This document shows positions 8,801 through 17,976 of a DNA stretch of 64,000 nucleotides, one piece after another; the stretch's first letter is position 1, and the number at the start of each line of letters is the position of its first letter. Location: positions 262,247-326,246 of the forward strand of contig CANLAD010000001.1 of assembly GCA_947488755.1 (NCBI GenBank). The letters run 5' to 3'. The translations under genes and the position numbers were made by a program. The stretch is from an uncultured Erythrobacter sp. Its GTDB lineage: Bacteria; Pseudomonadota; Alphaproteobacteria; Sphingomonadales; Sphingomonadaceae. The notes below the pieces were generated by a model. That model worked only from the letters and a program-made list of their open reading frames with translations, was not told the origin of the DNA and did no database searches.

Positions 8801-9103
8801 TGGAACGCTTTCGTCATCGAGATCGAGCGGAACCTGATTGGGTTTCAGGTGGCTCTGCTTGGCCTCCATGATGAAATGGCCGCGCTTGTAGAGATCGATT
8901 GCGCCCGTGCCCTTGAGCGAGCGGAACGATCCGCCCGGTACGGTGGCTTCATACTCGTAGGCGCCCAGCTTCCCTTTTTCGGCGGCGTCCGGGCGGGGCA
9001 CGTCGAGCAATTGGCACAGATCGGCGATGAACGGATGGAAGTTGGCGCTTTCCTGCCCGCCGGGCTTGCCCCACCATTTGTCTATGAGTTTCTGCGTGTC
9101 CAC
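5822..9103 (-). CDS. MmeI-like type IIL restriction-modification enzyme
   Basis: 1093 residues combining nuclease and methyltransferase in one chain. N-terminal PD-(D/E)xK motif: Asp70 ... Glu80-Ala-Lys82, the spacing seen in MmeI. A helical linker follows, then the gamma-class N6-adenine methyltransferase: motif I DPACGTGNF at 424-432 and motif IV NPPF at 550-553, with YTPRPYVETLV before them. The rest is the target-recognition and C-terminal region. Such enzymes methylate one strand and cut about 20 bp away; the target here is unknown. Residues about 628-669 (7097-7222) are a repeat element read in frame, inserted between VIAQYL and LSLVMAIPDHPW. The gene lies 50 bp downstream of typA, with no separate specificity or restriction gene. 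Confidence 0.9.
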   Translation of the reverse strand: MDTQKLIDKWWGKPGGQESANFHPFIADLCQLLDVPRPDAAEKGKLGAYEYEATVPGGSFRSLKGTGAIDLYKRGHFIMEAKQSHLKPNQVPLDLDDESVPRAPSGATYDKLMRDARAQAENYAKNLPAAEPVAPFLIVCDVGRAFEIYVDTAGNGRGYDFFPDRQSYRIELPALADDAEIGRTGKTAIEILRALWTDPRSIDPRHQSALVTRQVASRIAQVSKEIEIGIRATTRSERDRAIEIEEGSLFLMRVLFCMFAEDVGLLPFKSFEQFLKRAEGNDQLFENGLRDLFEKMGSDTSNRFAMALETDVRYFNGGLFESSKVYKLGSFLIHDLYEAARQNWRRVEPAIFGTLLEQALDPKERAKLGAHYTPRPYVETLVRATIMDVLEPEWEAIDRLDDPEELLKQARAFHDKLAATRVLDPACGTGNFLYVAMELLQALESKVIERIQTLGEDASPRIGPQNFYGLELNPRAAKIAELVLWIGWLRNRLKDDPEAIPEPVLKRSANLNMGRAGRYDAVLRLTDTGEPDYDAPVLAEWPEADFIVGNPPFIGGKDIRDRLGGDYAEAMWQANPRVPKSADFVMQWWDRAAHALVSQGSPLKRFGFVTTNSITQEFSRRVIAQYLKPSPLAGEGGAPSGAEGVGSATKVAADAANPTPNPLPQGEGALSLVMAIPDHPWTKATKDAAAVRIAMTVAERGAHEGVLREVTSEAKLDSDDPEIALAVVHDRVNANLSVGASASEAKPLLANAGIAYRGVQLIGSGFIVDEATAKDLGLGQREGLEAHIRPYRNGRDLLQHPRGVMVIDLLGLSEKEVRQQYPEVWQHLDRTVREQRREQVDGKIAEGKRPTKDAISYLDEWWLMGKPRQLLREALEGLSRYIATVETAKHRVFHFLESDILPDNMLVAIGSNDAFHLGVLQSSHHVEWSLRAGGTLEDRPRYNKSKIFDPFPFPDPTDPQRATIADLAEELDETRKAAIAETDKLTMTELYNLREKLRAHASGGEPLSDKDQRRATAARAGIVNRLHEQLDQAVADAYGWGEEWAAGTLGPSEIVARLVALNHERAAEEAGGHIRWLRPDYQIPRFAPDRDKG
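7097..7222. repeat. Palindromic repeat element inserted in frame in the restriction-modification gene
   Basis: A 126-bp segment bounded by G/C-rich imperfect palindromes. One end contains CCCTCCCCCTGCGGGAGGGG (about 7101-7120), the other CCCTCTCCCGCAAGGGGAGA (about 7198-7217). Read on the minus strand it encodes PSPLAGEGG ... NPTPNPLPQGEGA, the typical conceptual translation of a dispersed intergenic repeat of Alphaproteobacteria. Its length (42 codons) keeps the frame and it contains no stop. Confidence 0.85.
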
Positions 9104-9153
9104 GAACGGGGTGGTGATGCGCAGCGTTCGATTTGTCCAGTAGCGGGAGAGAC

Positions 9154-10995
9154 TTACCCTCCCTTCTTGCGCCGCGCTTTCTTGCGCTCGTTGGGATCCA
9201 GCTCGGTCTTCCTCAGGCGGATGCTCTGCGGCGTTACCTCCACCATTTCATCGTCGTCGATATAGGCGATCGACTGCTCCAGGCTCATGCGGCGGGGCGG
9301 GGTGAGGCGGATGGCGTCGTCCTTGCCCGATGAGCGCACGTTGGAAAGCTGCTTGGCCTTCATCGGGTTGACTTCAAGGTCGTCGGGCTTCGCGTTCTCG
9401 CCGATAATCATGCCTTCATACAGCTTCATTTGCGGGGCGATGAACAGCTCGCCGCGTTCCTCCAGCATGTTGAGCGCATAGGCGACCGCCTCGCCATCGC
9501 CGTTGGAGATGAGGACGCCGTTGATCCGGCCCTCGATTGCGCCCTTGTAGGGGCCGTATTTCTCGAACAGGCGGTTCATGATCCCGGTGCCGCGCGTGTC
9601 GGACAGGAACTCGCCGTGATAGCCGATGAGGCCGCGGCTGGGGGCGGAGAAGGTGATGCGGGTCTTGCCCTGACCCGAGGGGCGCATTTCGGTGAGGTCG
9701 GCCTTGCGGCGCTGCATCTTCTCGACGACCGTGCCCGAATGCTCGTCATCCACGTCGATGACGACGGTTTCGTAGGGCTCCATGCGCTGACCGTCTTCTT
9801 CGCGGAACAGCACTTTGGGCCGGCTGATGCCCAGCTCGAAGCCTTCGCGGCGCATGGTTTCGATCAGCACGCCGAGTTGCAATTCGCCGCGGCCTGCGAC
9901 TTCGAAGGCGTCCTTGTCATCGGCCTCCGTCACGCGGATGGCGACGTTGGTTTCCGCTTCGCGCAGCAGTCGGTCGCGGATCATGCGGCTGGTCACCTTG
10001 TCGCCCTCGCGCCCGGCGAGCGGGCTGTCGTTAACGCTAAAGCGCATGGCGAGCGTGGGCGGATCGATCGGCTGCGCCTCGATCGGGTCGGTGACGGATG
10101 GATCGCAGATCGTGTTGGCGACGGTCGCCTTTTCCAGCCCGGCGAGCGCGATGATGTCGCCCGCCTTCGCGCTCTCGACAGGCACGCGGTCGAGCCCGTC
10201 GAAACTCATCAGCTTGGTCGCGCGGCCGGTTTCGACGACCTTGCCGTCCATGTCGATCGCGTGGATCGGATCGTTGACGTTGACGGTGCCCGACTGGACC
10301 CGGCCCGTGAGCACGCGGCCCATGAAATTGTCGCGGTCGAGCAGGGTGGCGAGGAACTTGAACGGGCCGCTGGCATCGAGGCCGGGGGGCGGGACGTGCT
10401 CGGTGATGAGCTTGAACAGCGGCTCCAGCGTGCCTTCGCGCGCGCTCTCGTCCTCGCTCGCATAGCCATCGCGCCCGCTTGCCCACAGCGAAGGGAAGTC
10501 GAGCTGCTCGTCCGTCGCATCAAGGCTGGCAAACAGGTCGAACACTTCGTCGAGCACTTCCTGCGGGCGGCCGTCGGGGCGGTCGATCTTGTTGACGACG
10601 ACGATGGGTTTGAGGCCCAGCGCCAGCGCCTTGCCGGTGACGAACTTGGTCTGCGGCATCGCGCCTTCCGCGCTGTCGACCAGCAGGATGACGCCGTCGA
10701 CCATGCTGAGGATGCGCTCCACCTCGGCGCCGAAATCGGCGTGGCCGGGCGTGTCGACGATGTTGATGCGAGTGGTCTCGCCCTCGTGTTCCCACTCGAC
10801 GCTGGTGCACTTGGCGAGGATGGTGATCCCGCGCTCCTTCTCCAGGTCGCCGCTGTCCATCGCCCGCTCCTCGATCCGCTGGTTCTCGCGGTAGGTGCCG
10901 GACTGGCGGAAGAGCTGGTCGACCAGAGTGGTCTTGCCGTGATCGACGTGCGCGATGATCGCGACATTACGCAGGGAGGAGGGGGAGGCGGACAT
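9154..10995 (-). CDS. typA: Translational GTPase TypA/BipA
   Basis: 613 residues from MSASPSSLRNVAII at 10995; the open frame continues upstream, but TypA proteins start here. GTPase motifs: G1 AHVDHGKT (15-22), the switch region ERGITI (55-60), G3 DTPGHADF (81-88), G4 NKID (135-138). EF-G-like domains and the TypA-specific C-terminal domain follow, with a basic tail rich in Arg and Lys. TypA is a ribosome-binding GTPase implicated in assembly and stress or cold adaptation. The 346 bp upstream to the TonB receptor gene should carry divergent promoters. Confidence 0.97.
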   Translation of the reverse strand: MSASPSSLRNVAIIAHVDHGKTTLVDQLFRQSGTYRENQRIEERAMDSGDLEKERGITILAKCTSVEWEHEGETTRINIVDTPGHADFGAEVERILSMVDGVILLVDSAEGAMPQTKFVTGKALALGLKPIVVVNKIDRPDGRPQEVLDEVFDLFASLDATDEQLDFPSLWASGRDGYASEDESAREGTLEPLFKLITEHVPPPGLDASGPFKFLATLLDRDNFMGRVLTGRVQSGTVNVNDPIHAIDMDGKVVETGRATKLMSFDGLDRVPVESAKAGDIIALAGLEKATVANTICDPSVTDPIEAQPIDPPTLAMRFSVNDSPLAGREGDKVTSRMIRDRLLREAETNVAIRVTEADDKDAFEVAGRGELQLGVLIETMRREGFELGISRPKVLFREEDGQRMEPYETVVIDVDDEHSGTVVEKMQRRKADLTEMRPSGQGKTRITFSAPSRGLIGYHGEFLSDTRGTGIMNRLFEKYGPYKGAIEGRINGVLISNGDGEAVAYALNMLEERGELFIAPQMKLYEGMIIGENAKPDDLEVNPMKAKQLSNVRSSGKDDAIRLTPPRRMSLEQSIAYIDDDEMVEVTPQSIRLRKTELDPNERKKARRKKGG

Positions 10996-11341
10996 GAACG
11001 GTCGGGCTTTCGTAACAGGGGCGTGGTCAGAGGTGCTGCGGGCGAGGCGGTCGACAGACGGCGGTGCCGGTGTTGCTGCGCTGCACAAGAACGGAAACTG
11101 CGCCAGCGCGCCTAGCGCAGCGCAGCCGCTCCAGCAAGCCCGCGCTCACGCCAGCGATGATGTGGCGAGTGGCTAACGAGTGTAACCTTTTCGCCACATT
11201 ATCCACGACTCGCGTCAGGCGGGGGCGTTTGTCCGCTTGTCGCGCCAACACCGACAGCTTACACGAATGTCAGTCGAGGCCCGCCCCGTACGCTTTCAGC
11301 GATGAGCGGCGCGGCCCGTGGGGATTTGGGAGAGGATTGCC
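10996..11341. other. Divergent intergenic region between typA and the TonB-dependent receptor
   Basis: 346 bp without a convincing gene. It must contain the promoters of both divergent genes, and a purine-rich ribosome-binding site (GGGAGAGG) ends it on the receptor side. No operator, riboswitch or clear -35/-10 pair could be singled out by eye. Confidence 0.6.
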
Positions 11342-14020
11342 ATGCGTTTCAATGCCTCCGGCGTTGCCGGACCGTTTCGTTTCACCCTGCTTGCAGGCGC
11401 CGCCGCCTTCGCGATTACCAGCCCGGCCGCTGCGCTGGCGCAGGACAACAGCCCGATCGTCGATTCCGATGATGCCGACGAGCTGGTGCTGGAAGACGAA
11501 AATGCGTCCAACCAGATTATCGTCACCGCCTCCAAGCGCGAACAGACGCTGCAGGAAACGCCGATCTCCGTCAGTGTGACGAGCGGGGAGACGCTGGAGC
11601 AGGCGCAGATCCGCGACGTGCTCGATCTGCAGACGGTCACGCCGTCGCTCCGGGTCAGCCAGTTGCAGACCTCGTCCGCATCGACCTTCATCATTCGCGG
11701 CTTCGGCAATGGCGACAACAATTTCGGGGTCGAGCCTTCGGTCGGCGTGTTCATCGACGGCGTGTTCCGCTCGCGCTCTGCCGCTGCGCTGAACGATCTT
11801 CCCAATGTGCAGCGGATCGAGGTGCTGAACGGCCCGCAATCGACGCTGTTCGGGAAAAACGCCTCCGCCGGTGTCATCTCGGTCGTCACCCGCCCGCCGC
11901 AATTCGACTTCGGCGGCAGTGTCGAGGCGGTCTACGGCAATTTCGACCAGGTCTTCCTCAAGGGCGACATCACCGGACCGATTACGGAGAGCATCGCGTT
12001 CTCGATCGACGGCACGTATCAGCGGCGCGACGGATATGCCGAAATCGTCAACCTCGACACCGACATCAACGATCGCAACCGCTGGTCCGCGCGCGGGCAA
12101 TTGCTGATCGAGCCGACGCCCGACATCAGCATTCGCGCCATCGCCGACTATTCGCGCATCGATGAAGTGTGCTGTCAGGTCGGCACTGTCGTTGCCGGTC
12201 CGACCGCGGGCGCTATCGCCGCGCTCGGCGGGCAGCTCAGCCCGGTGGACGAGTTCTTCGAGTACGAGTCTTTCCTCAACCAGGTGCCGGTCAACGAAGT
12301 CGACAATTACGGCGGATCGATCCAGGCCGATTGGGAGACGGGCGCGTTCACCGTCACCTCGATCACCGCCTACCGCGAGCTTGAGAACTTCTTCCGCTCC
12401 GACATCGATTATTCCAGCCTCGATATCGCCAGCGAAACGCGCGACCAGAAGGTCGAAACCTTCACGCAGGAACTGCGCATCGCGACCGATTTCGACGGTC
12501 CGTTCAACTTCCTGCTGGGCGGTTTCTACTTCGATGAGAGCATCACGCAGGACAGCGGCGTGCAGAATGGCACGCAGATCCGCGACTTCTTCGAATTGCT
12601 GGCGGGCGGCGATCCGGTCGACATAATCACCGGAGCACCGAGCGTGTTCAACGGGGTCGAGGCCGGTCTGGGCCTGCCGCAGGAAAGCATTTTTACCACG
12701 CCACTGCTGACCGATGAGCGCTTCACGCTAGACAACACCGCATGGTCAATTTTCGGCACAGTCGATTTCGAGCCGGTCGACGGCCTCGTCTTCACCGCTG
12801 GCTTCAACTACACCGATGACGAGAAGACGTTCACCGCCAGCCAGACCAGCTTCGATCCGCTGGCCAATATCAATCTGGTCGATGCTTTCCTGGTCGGTGC
12901 GCTGGCGCCGCTCGGCATCGATGCGACCGATCCCGCGCAATTCGCCGCGTTCCAGCAGAACAGCCCGCTCGCGCCTCTGGTTATCGCAGCTGCTCTCGGC
13001 AATCCCGATGGGCTGGACCTCAGCCCGGTTCCGGGCCTGACGGCTAACCCTCTGCTCGGCCTGCAGGCGTTCCAGTTCCAGCCACCTTTCCTCGACGTGC
13101 CCAATGCGATCGAGGATGGCGAAACGAACGACGACGAGTTCACCTACTTGCTCCGCGCCGCGTATCAGGTGTCGAACGAGGTCAATCTCTACGCAAGCTA
13201 CGCGACCGGCTTCAAGGCAAGCTCGGTCAACCTGTCGCGTGACAGCCGTCCATTGGCGAGTGATTTCACGCCGGGGCCGCGAAATTCGACCATTCTTGCG
13301 CCCTCTTCGCCGATTCTCGATGCCGGGCTGGCCGTGCCGAACCTGACGTCAGGCACCCGTTTCGCCGGACCGGAAGAAGCCGAGGTCTATGAAATCGGGA
13401 TGAAGGCGCAGTGGGAGGGCTTTGGCTTCAACCTCGCGCTATTCGATCAGACGATCGAAGGCTTTCAGAGCTTCACCTTCACAGGCACGGGTTTCGCGCT
13501 GCGTAATGCCGGTCAGCAATCGGTGAAGGGTTTCGAATTCGACGCGACGATCAATCCGGCTGATGGCCTCGTCCTGACCTTCGCGACGACCTATCTCGAC
13601 CCGCTGTTCGACAGCTTCACGGATTCGGTTGTCGGGGATCTGTCGGGGCAGCGGCCCGCCGGCATTCCCGAGTGGACGATTGCGACCAGCGCGACCTACA
13701 CGCATGAATTCGACAGCGGCAGCCGCATCATCAGCCGCGTGGACTACAACCACGAGAGCAATGTCGACATCAACAATGGCCTGCCGGAATTCAACACGGC
13801 GCTGGACAATACCAGGATTTTCCGGCGCGAGGTGAATCTGGTTAACACCTCGATCACGCTCGCACTCAACAACGGGTTCGAGATCGGCGCGTTTGCGCGC
13901 AACCTGCTCGACGATCAGTATATCCTGACCGTGTTCGACGGGGTCGCGCAGTCCGGCACGGTGTCCGGCTATCCGAGCCAGCCGCGCACCTATGGCGGGG
14001 TCGTGCGCTTCAAGTTTTGA
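11342..14020 (+). CDS. TonB-dependent outer-membrane receptor
   Basis: 892 residues from the ATG at 11342, which has GGGAGAGG upstream; a longer reading from 11318 would spoil the signal peptide. A signal sequence ending in AALAQD is followed by an acidic segment and a TonB-box-like IIVTASKREQ. The plug domain contains FIIRGFGNG and VFIDGVF. A large beta-barrel ends in phenylalanine (VVRFKF), as expected for Bam-dependent insertion. This receptor class is expanded in sphingomonads; the ligand (siderophore, glycan, other) cannot be told. It stands alone, followed by a strong terminator. Confidence 0.95.
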   Translation: MRFNASGVAGPFRFTLLAGAAAFAITSPAAALAQDNSPIVDSDDADELVLEDENASNQIIVTASKREQTLQETPISVSVTSGETLEQAQIRDVLDLQTVTPSLRVSQLQTSSASTFIIRGFGNGDNNFGVEPSVGVFIDGVFRSRSAAALNDLPNVQRIEVLNGPQSTLFGKNASAGVISVVTRPPQFDFGGSVEAVYGNFDQVFLKGDITGPITESIAFSIDGTYQRRDGYAEIVNLDTDINDRNRWSARGQLLIEPTPDISIRAIADYSRIDEVCCQVGTVVAGPTAGAIAALGGQLSPVDEFFEYESFLNQVPVNEVDNYGGSIQADWETGAFTVTSITAYRELENFFRSDIDYSSLDIASETRDQKVETFTQELRIATDFDGPFNFLLGGFYFDESITQDSGVQNGTQIRDFFELLAGGDPVDIITGAPSVFNGVEAGLGLPQESIFTTPLLTDERFTLDNTAWSIFGTVDFEPVDGLVFTAGFNYTDDEKTFTASQTSFDPLANINLVDAFLVGALAPLGIDATDPAQFAAFQQNSPLAPLVIAAALGNPDGLDLSPVPGLTANPLLGLQAFQFQPPFLDVPNAIEDGETNDDEFTYLLRAAYQVSNEVNLYASYATGFKASSVNLSRDSRPLASDFTPGPRNSTILAPSSPILDAGLAVPNLTSGTRFAGPEEAEVYEIGMKAQWEGFGFNLALFDQTIEGFQSFTFTGTGFALRNAGQQSVKGFEFDATINPADGLVLTFATTYLDPLFDSFTDSVVGDLSGQRPAGIPEWTIATSATYTHEFDSGSRIISRVDYNHESNVDINNGLPEFNTALDNTRIFRREVNLVNTSITLALNNGFEIGAFARNLLDDQYILTVFDGVAQSGTVSGYPSQPRTYGGVVRFKF

Positions 14021-14041
14021 GGCGTGCTGCAAATATGACCG

Positions 14042-14077
14042 AAAGGGGCTCCGCCAGCGATGGCGGAGCCCCTTTTT
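14042..14077 (+). terminator. Strong intrinsic terminator after the TonB-dependent receptor
   Basis: Perfect 15-bp stem (14042-14056 with 14061-14075) with loop GCGA and a run of five T at 14073-14077. It lies 21 bases after the receptor stop codon. A textbook Rho-independent terminator. Confidence 0.95.
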
Positions 14078-14164
14078 CTGTGTGTGATTGACAGCTCGTG
14101 AACCTCTGACGATTACCGCGATGGACGCAGCGTGCGGAGTGGCGCCGGGAAGGGAAAACATTCA

Positions 14165-14623
14165 ATGAATTACATGATCCTGCCGTTCAAACGGTACTTC
14201 GACTTCTCCGGCCGTTCGCGGCGGATGGAGTATTGGATGTTCACTCTGCTGAATATGGTCGTCATCGCCGTTCTTGTGTTTCTGACTTTCGCTTTGACGG
14301 GAGAAGCGCGGGATGATTCCATCACGAGTGCTGATGGTTCGCTTAGTCCCTTTGCCCTGGCCACAAGCGGGGTGGGAATCCTCATCCCGGTCTGGTTTTT
14401 GATCGCCGTGATACCGGGAATTGCAGTGGCCGTTCGACGGTTCCACGATCGTGGGATGTCGGGCTGGTGGTATCTCGGCTTCGTGGTAATCAGCTTTATT
14501 CCGCTTCTCGGCTTTTTGGGGTCAATAGCGTTCATCGTCTTCATGGTGTTGCCCGGCGATCCCGGATCGAACCGCTTCGGGCCCAATCCCAAAGACCCCT
14601 CCAATGTCGAGGTCTTCGCCTGA
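14165..14623 (+). CDS. DUF805 inner-membrane protein
   Basis: 152 residues from MNYMILPFKRYFDFSGRSRRMEYW, the characteristic DUF805 opening; GAAGGGA lies upstream of the ATG at 14165. Hydrophobic segments occur at about residues 25-45, 68-90 and 105-132, with the family signature RRFHDRGMSGWW between the second and third. The function of the family is unknown. It is separated from the receptor gene by a terminator and converges with the ABC permease. Confidence 0.92.
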   Translation: MNYMILPFKRYFDFSGRSRRMEYWMFTLLNMVVIAVLVFLTFALTGEARDDSITSADGSLSPFALATSGVGILIPVWFLIAVIPGIAVAVRRFHDRGMSGWWYLGFVVISFIPLLGFLGSIAFIVFMVLPGDPGSNRFGPNPKDPSNVEVFA

Positions 14624-14647
14624 AGCTCGCGCTTTAACGCTCCCGGC

Positions 14648-17194
14648 CTAAAGCTCTCTCAGCGCCCGCGCCGGTTTCGCCCGCAGCAGCGGCAGCGAGC
14701 CGCCGAGCGCGAAGGCGAGCACGATGCCGATGCCGAGCCCCAGCACGGCCAGCACCACGCCCCAATCGGGCAGCCAGTCGAATTCGAAAAGCTGGGTGAT
14801 GACCACCCATGCCAGGCCCGATCCCAGAGCCAGCGCCACCAGCGCCAGCGCGGCGGCGATCAGGCCGTATTCGGCCATTTGCAGCCCGAGGATTTGCCGC
14901 CTGCTCGCGCCCAGCACGCGCAAGACGACCGTGTCATATGTGCGCGCCGCGCGGGCCGCTGCGATTGCGCCCATAAGCACCGCCAGCCCGGCCAGCACCG
15001 CCACCGCCGCTGCGGCGAGGGTCGCCAGTCCCACCTGTTCGAGCAGCGTGCGCGCCTGCACCAGCACTTCGCCAACTTCGACGACCGAGCTTGACGGGAA
15101 TTCCTGCACCAGCGCGCGGAGCAATTCTCCCTGCGCCGCGCCGCTCACACGCTCGGGCAGGTCGATGGTCGCGGCGAGCTTGTGCGGCGCATCGGCGATG
15201 GCCCCGCGCGAAAACACCAGCGTGAAGTTGAAGCCCATCGTCTCCCAGTCGATTTCGCGCAGATTGGCGATCCGCACGTCGCGCTCGGTGCCGAGGATCC
15301 CGATTGTCAGCATATCGCCGACCTCGAGGTCGGCGGCCTGCGCAAAATCGGCGTCGATTGATACCAGCGGTTCGGAGCTTTGGGCGGCGTTCCACCATTC
15401 GCCCTCGACCACCCGGCTGCCTTCGGGCGCGGTGTCGGAATAGGTGATGCCGCGCTCGCCGCGCAGCGCCCAGGCGCCGTCGGGTATCTCTTCGAGATCC
15501 GCGACGCGCTGCATGTCGCCTTCCGATCCGTAGGCAAGGATCGCGCCGCGCATGGTGGGGACGGTGTTGATCGATGCCTCGGGGAAGCGGTCCTCGACCA
15601 GCGTGCGGAATGCGCCCTCGCTTTCAGGGGGCACGTCGATCACGAAATAGTCGGGCGCCTCGCGCGGCACGCGGCTCTGGATGTTGCCGTCGATCGCGCT
15701 CTGGATCGCGGCGAGCAGCACGAAGGCGGCGAGGCCAAATCCCAGCGCGGTGACGAGCGCGCCGGTGGGTGCGCCGGGACGGTGGAGGTTGGACAAGGCC
15801 GAACGCAGCAGCGGGTTGGACGGGCGAGGTGCCTTGCGTGCGGCCCATTGCAGCGCGAGGCCGAGCGCTGCGAGCAGAACCAGCGCGCCGCCCGCTCCCA
15901 GCAGAAACCCGCCGGACAACAGCGGCTGCGCGGTGGTCAGCAAAGCCAGCGCGCAAATCGCCACCAGCCCGATACCGGTCGCGATCAAGGCCCGCTTGTC
16001 GCGCGACAGCGGCACGATCCGCGAACGCATGAGCGCCATCGCAGGATAGGTCCGCGCTCGCAGCAGTGGCGCAGCGGCGAAGGCGAAGGCAACCAGCAGC
16101 CCATATGTGCCCGCCAGCAACAACGGCGCGGGCTCGATCACAAAGCCGCTTTCGACCGGGAGCAAACCCTGAAGCGCCAACCCGAGCAGTGGAGTGACCA
16201 GCACGCCGACCGCCAACCCGGCTAGACTGCCGACGAGCGCTGCCACAGCGATCTGAAGCGCGTAGATCCGCACGATATCGCGCGCCGATGCGCCAAGCAC
16301 TTTCAGCGTCGCGATGCTGGCGCGCCGCTGGTCGAGATAGGACGACACGCCGCCCGCAATCCCGATCCCCGCAATCACCAGTGCAGCGAGCCCTACGAGG
16401 GTCAGAAAGTCGCTCATCCGGCCCACAAAGCGGTCTGCACCGGGCGACGCGCGCTCTCGAGTGCGGAAGTCGAAACCGGAATTGGGGAACGCGTCGGTCA
16501 GCGTGTCTTCAACCGCCTGCGGATCGCGCCCGGTATCGGCGAAGGCGACGCGGTACTTGCTCTGATAGAGCGATCCGGGTTGCAGCAGCCCTGCTTTGAC
16601 CGGCACGTCCTTTGCGACCAGCACGGTGGGGCCGAGCTGAAAGCCTTCGGACAGGCGGTCGGGTTCGGTCTCGATCACGCCGGCTGCGCGCAAGGTCAGT
16701 GTCCCGACCCGAAAGCTTTCGCCCACTTCGATGTCGAGCCGGTCCAGCGCCCCTTGCGCGAGATAGGCGTCGTTTGCGCTCGGTGCTCCGGGTTCTGATC
16801 CGTCTGTGAGCGTGAAAGTGCCGAACAGCGGCCATCTATCGTCGATCGCCTTCAGTTCGACCGGCGCGGCGGCGTCGGGCGTGCTCGCCATAGCCTGCAA
16901 GCGATAGCCACCTGAAACCGCGCCATATTGTCGAAGGGCGCCCAGTTCCTCGTCCGACAGATCGCGTTGCCACACTTCGATTTCGAGATCGCCGCCGAGC
17001 AGTTCGCGGCCCGAGGATTCCAGCTCGCGCTCGATCGAGGCGGTCAGCGTGCCGATCGCGGCGAGCGCTGCCGTGCCAAGAAAGATGCACACCAGCAGCA
17101 GGCGCAGTCCCTTGAACCGCGCGTTGAGATCGCGCCGGGCAAGCTGCCACGCCGCGCCCCAGGAAAGGCCGTTCGCAGTCCGAGTGCCGCTCAT
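14648..17194 (-). CDS. FtsX-like ABC transporter permease (YbbP type)
   Basis: 848 residues from [13 protein letters not shown]; the ATG at 17194 overlaps the TGA of the ATPase gene (ATGA). One N-terminal membrane segment, a large periplasmic domain, then four plus four membrane helices in two FtsX repeats (roughly 250-410 and 720-840), with additional hydrophobic segments between. This is the fused, long YbbP/COG3127 architecture. With the ATPase it should form an envelope ABC system of the lipoprotein or lysophospholipid-handling type. The neighbouring divergent esterase gene mirrors E. coli ybbA-ybbP/tesA. Confidence 0.93.
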   Translation of the reverse strand: MSGTRTANGLSWGAAWQLARRDLNARFKGLRLLLVCIFLGTAALAAIGTLTASIERELESSGRELLGGDLEIEVWQRDLSDEELGALRQYGAVSGGYRLQAMASTPDAAAPVELKAIDDRWPLFGTFTLTDGSEPGAPSANDAYLAQGALDRLDIEVGESFRVGTLTLRAAGVIETEPDRLSEGFQLGPTVLVAKDVPVKAGLLQPGSLYQSKYRVAFADTGRDPQAVEDTLTDAFPNSGFDFRTRERASPGADRFVGRMSDFLTLVGLAALVIAGIGIAGGVSSYLDQRRASIATLKVLGASARDIVRIYALQIAVAALVGSLAGLAVGVLVTPLLGLALQGLLPVESGFVIEPAPLLLAGTYGLLVAFAFAAAPLLRARTYPAMALMRSRIVPLSRDKRALIATGIGLVAICALALLTTAQPLLSGGFLLGAGGALVLLAALGLALQWAARKAPRPSNPLLRSALSNLHRPGAPTGALVTALGFGLAAFVLLAAIQSAIDGNIQSRVPREAPDYFVIDVPPESEGAFRTLVEDRFPEASINTVPTMRGAILAYGSEGDMQRVADLEEIPDGAWALRGERGITYSDTAPEGSRVVEGEWWNAAQSSEPLVSIDADFAQAADLEVGDMLTIGILGTERDVRIANLREIDWETMGFNFTLVFSRGAIADAPHKLAATIDLPERVSGAAQGELLRALVQEFPSSSVVEVGEVLVQARTLLEQVGLATLAAAAVAVLAGLAVLMGAIAAARAARTYDTVVLRVLGASRRQILGLQMAEYGLIAAALALVALALGSGLAWVVITQLFEFDWLPDWGVVLAVLGLGIGIVLAFALGGSLPLLRAKPARALREL

Positions 17195-17916
17195 TCCGCC
17201 GCCTGCGCGGAGGCCTGTGCTGGCCGGGTGCTGGTGTCGGAGACGATCCGCCCGTCGGCCATCGTCAGCACACGCTCGCACTTTTCCGCCAGCGCAGGAT
17301 CGTGAGTGATGACAAGCAGGGTCGCGCCGGTTTCCGCGCGGCGGGCGAACAGCAGCTCGATAATGTCATCGCCGGTCGCGACGTCGAGATTGCCGGTCGG
17401 CTCGTCAGCGAAGATCAGCGCGGGGCGCGGCGCGGTCGCTCTGGCGATGGCGACGCGCTGCTGCTCACCGCCCGAAAGCTGTGTGGGGTAATGCCCGGTG
17501 CGATGGCCGAGGCCGACCGCTTCGAGCTCCGCCAGAGCGCGCGGGGTTGCATCCTCGCTGCCCGCGAGCTCCATCGGCGTGGCGACATTTTCTGCCGCGG
17601 TCATGGTTGGCAGCAGGTGGAAGGCCTGCAGCACGATCCCGATACGTCCCCGCCGCGCGGCGGCCAGGCCATCTTCGTCGAGCGCGGCGAAATCCTCGCC
17701 CGCCACCGTCAGCGATCCGCCGCTGGCGCGCTCGAGCCCGGACAGCACAGCCATCAGCGAGCTTTTGCCCGAACCCGATGGCCCGAGCAGCGCGACCACC
17801 TCGCCATGCGCGATATCGAGGTCGATCCCACGCAGGATCTCTACCGGTGCGGCAGAGCTTCCAAGGGTGAGGGTAAGGTTGCGGGCCGAGATGGCCGGGC
17901 TTGCTATGTCGGTCAC
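17191..17916 (-). CDS. ABC transporter ATP-binding protein (YbbA type)
   Basis: 241 residues from a GTG at 17916 ([14 protein letters not shown]); no ATG is available closer to the conserved start, and the frame is open but non-homologous upstream. Walker A GPSGSGKS, signature [14 protein letters not shown], Walker [14 protein letters not shown], and the H-loop in VITHD are all intact. It belongs to the LolD/MacB/YbbA class and is translationally coupled to the FtsX-like permease downstream. The 60 bp separating it from the divergent esterase gene must contain both promoters. Confidence 0.93.
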   Translation of the reverse strand: MTDIASPAISARNLTLTLGSSAAPVEILRGIDLDIAHGEVVALLGPSGSGKSSLMAVLSGLERASGGSLTVAGEDFAALDEDGLAAARRGRIGIVLQAFHLLPTMTAAENVATPMELAGSEDATPRALAELEAVGLGHRTGHYPTQLSGGEQQRVAIARATAPRPALIFADEPTGNLDVATGDDIIELLFARRAETGATLLVITHDPALAEKCERVLTMADGRIVSDTSTRPAQASAQAAE

Positions 17917-17976
17917 GAAATTCCAGATGGGGCAGGAATGGGTTGCACACAAGATACTAGCCGGGAGAGTTCGCAG

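Noticed and set aside
9430..11115. 561-codon plus-strand frame opposite typA
   Set aside because: Shadow of the GC-rich typA gene; composition of a complementary third-position frame, no motif.
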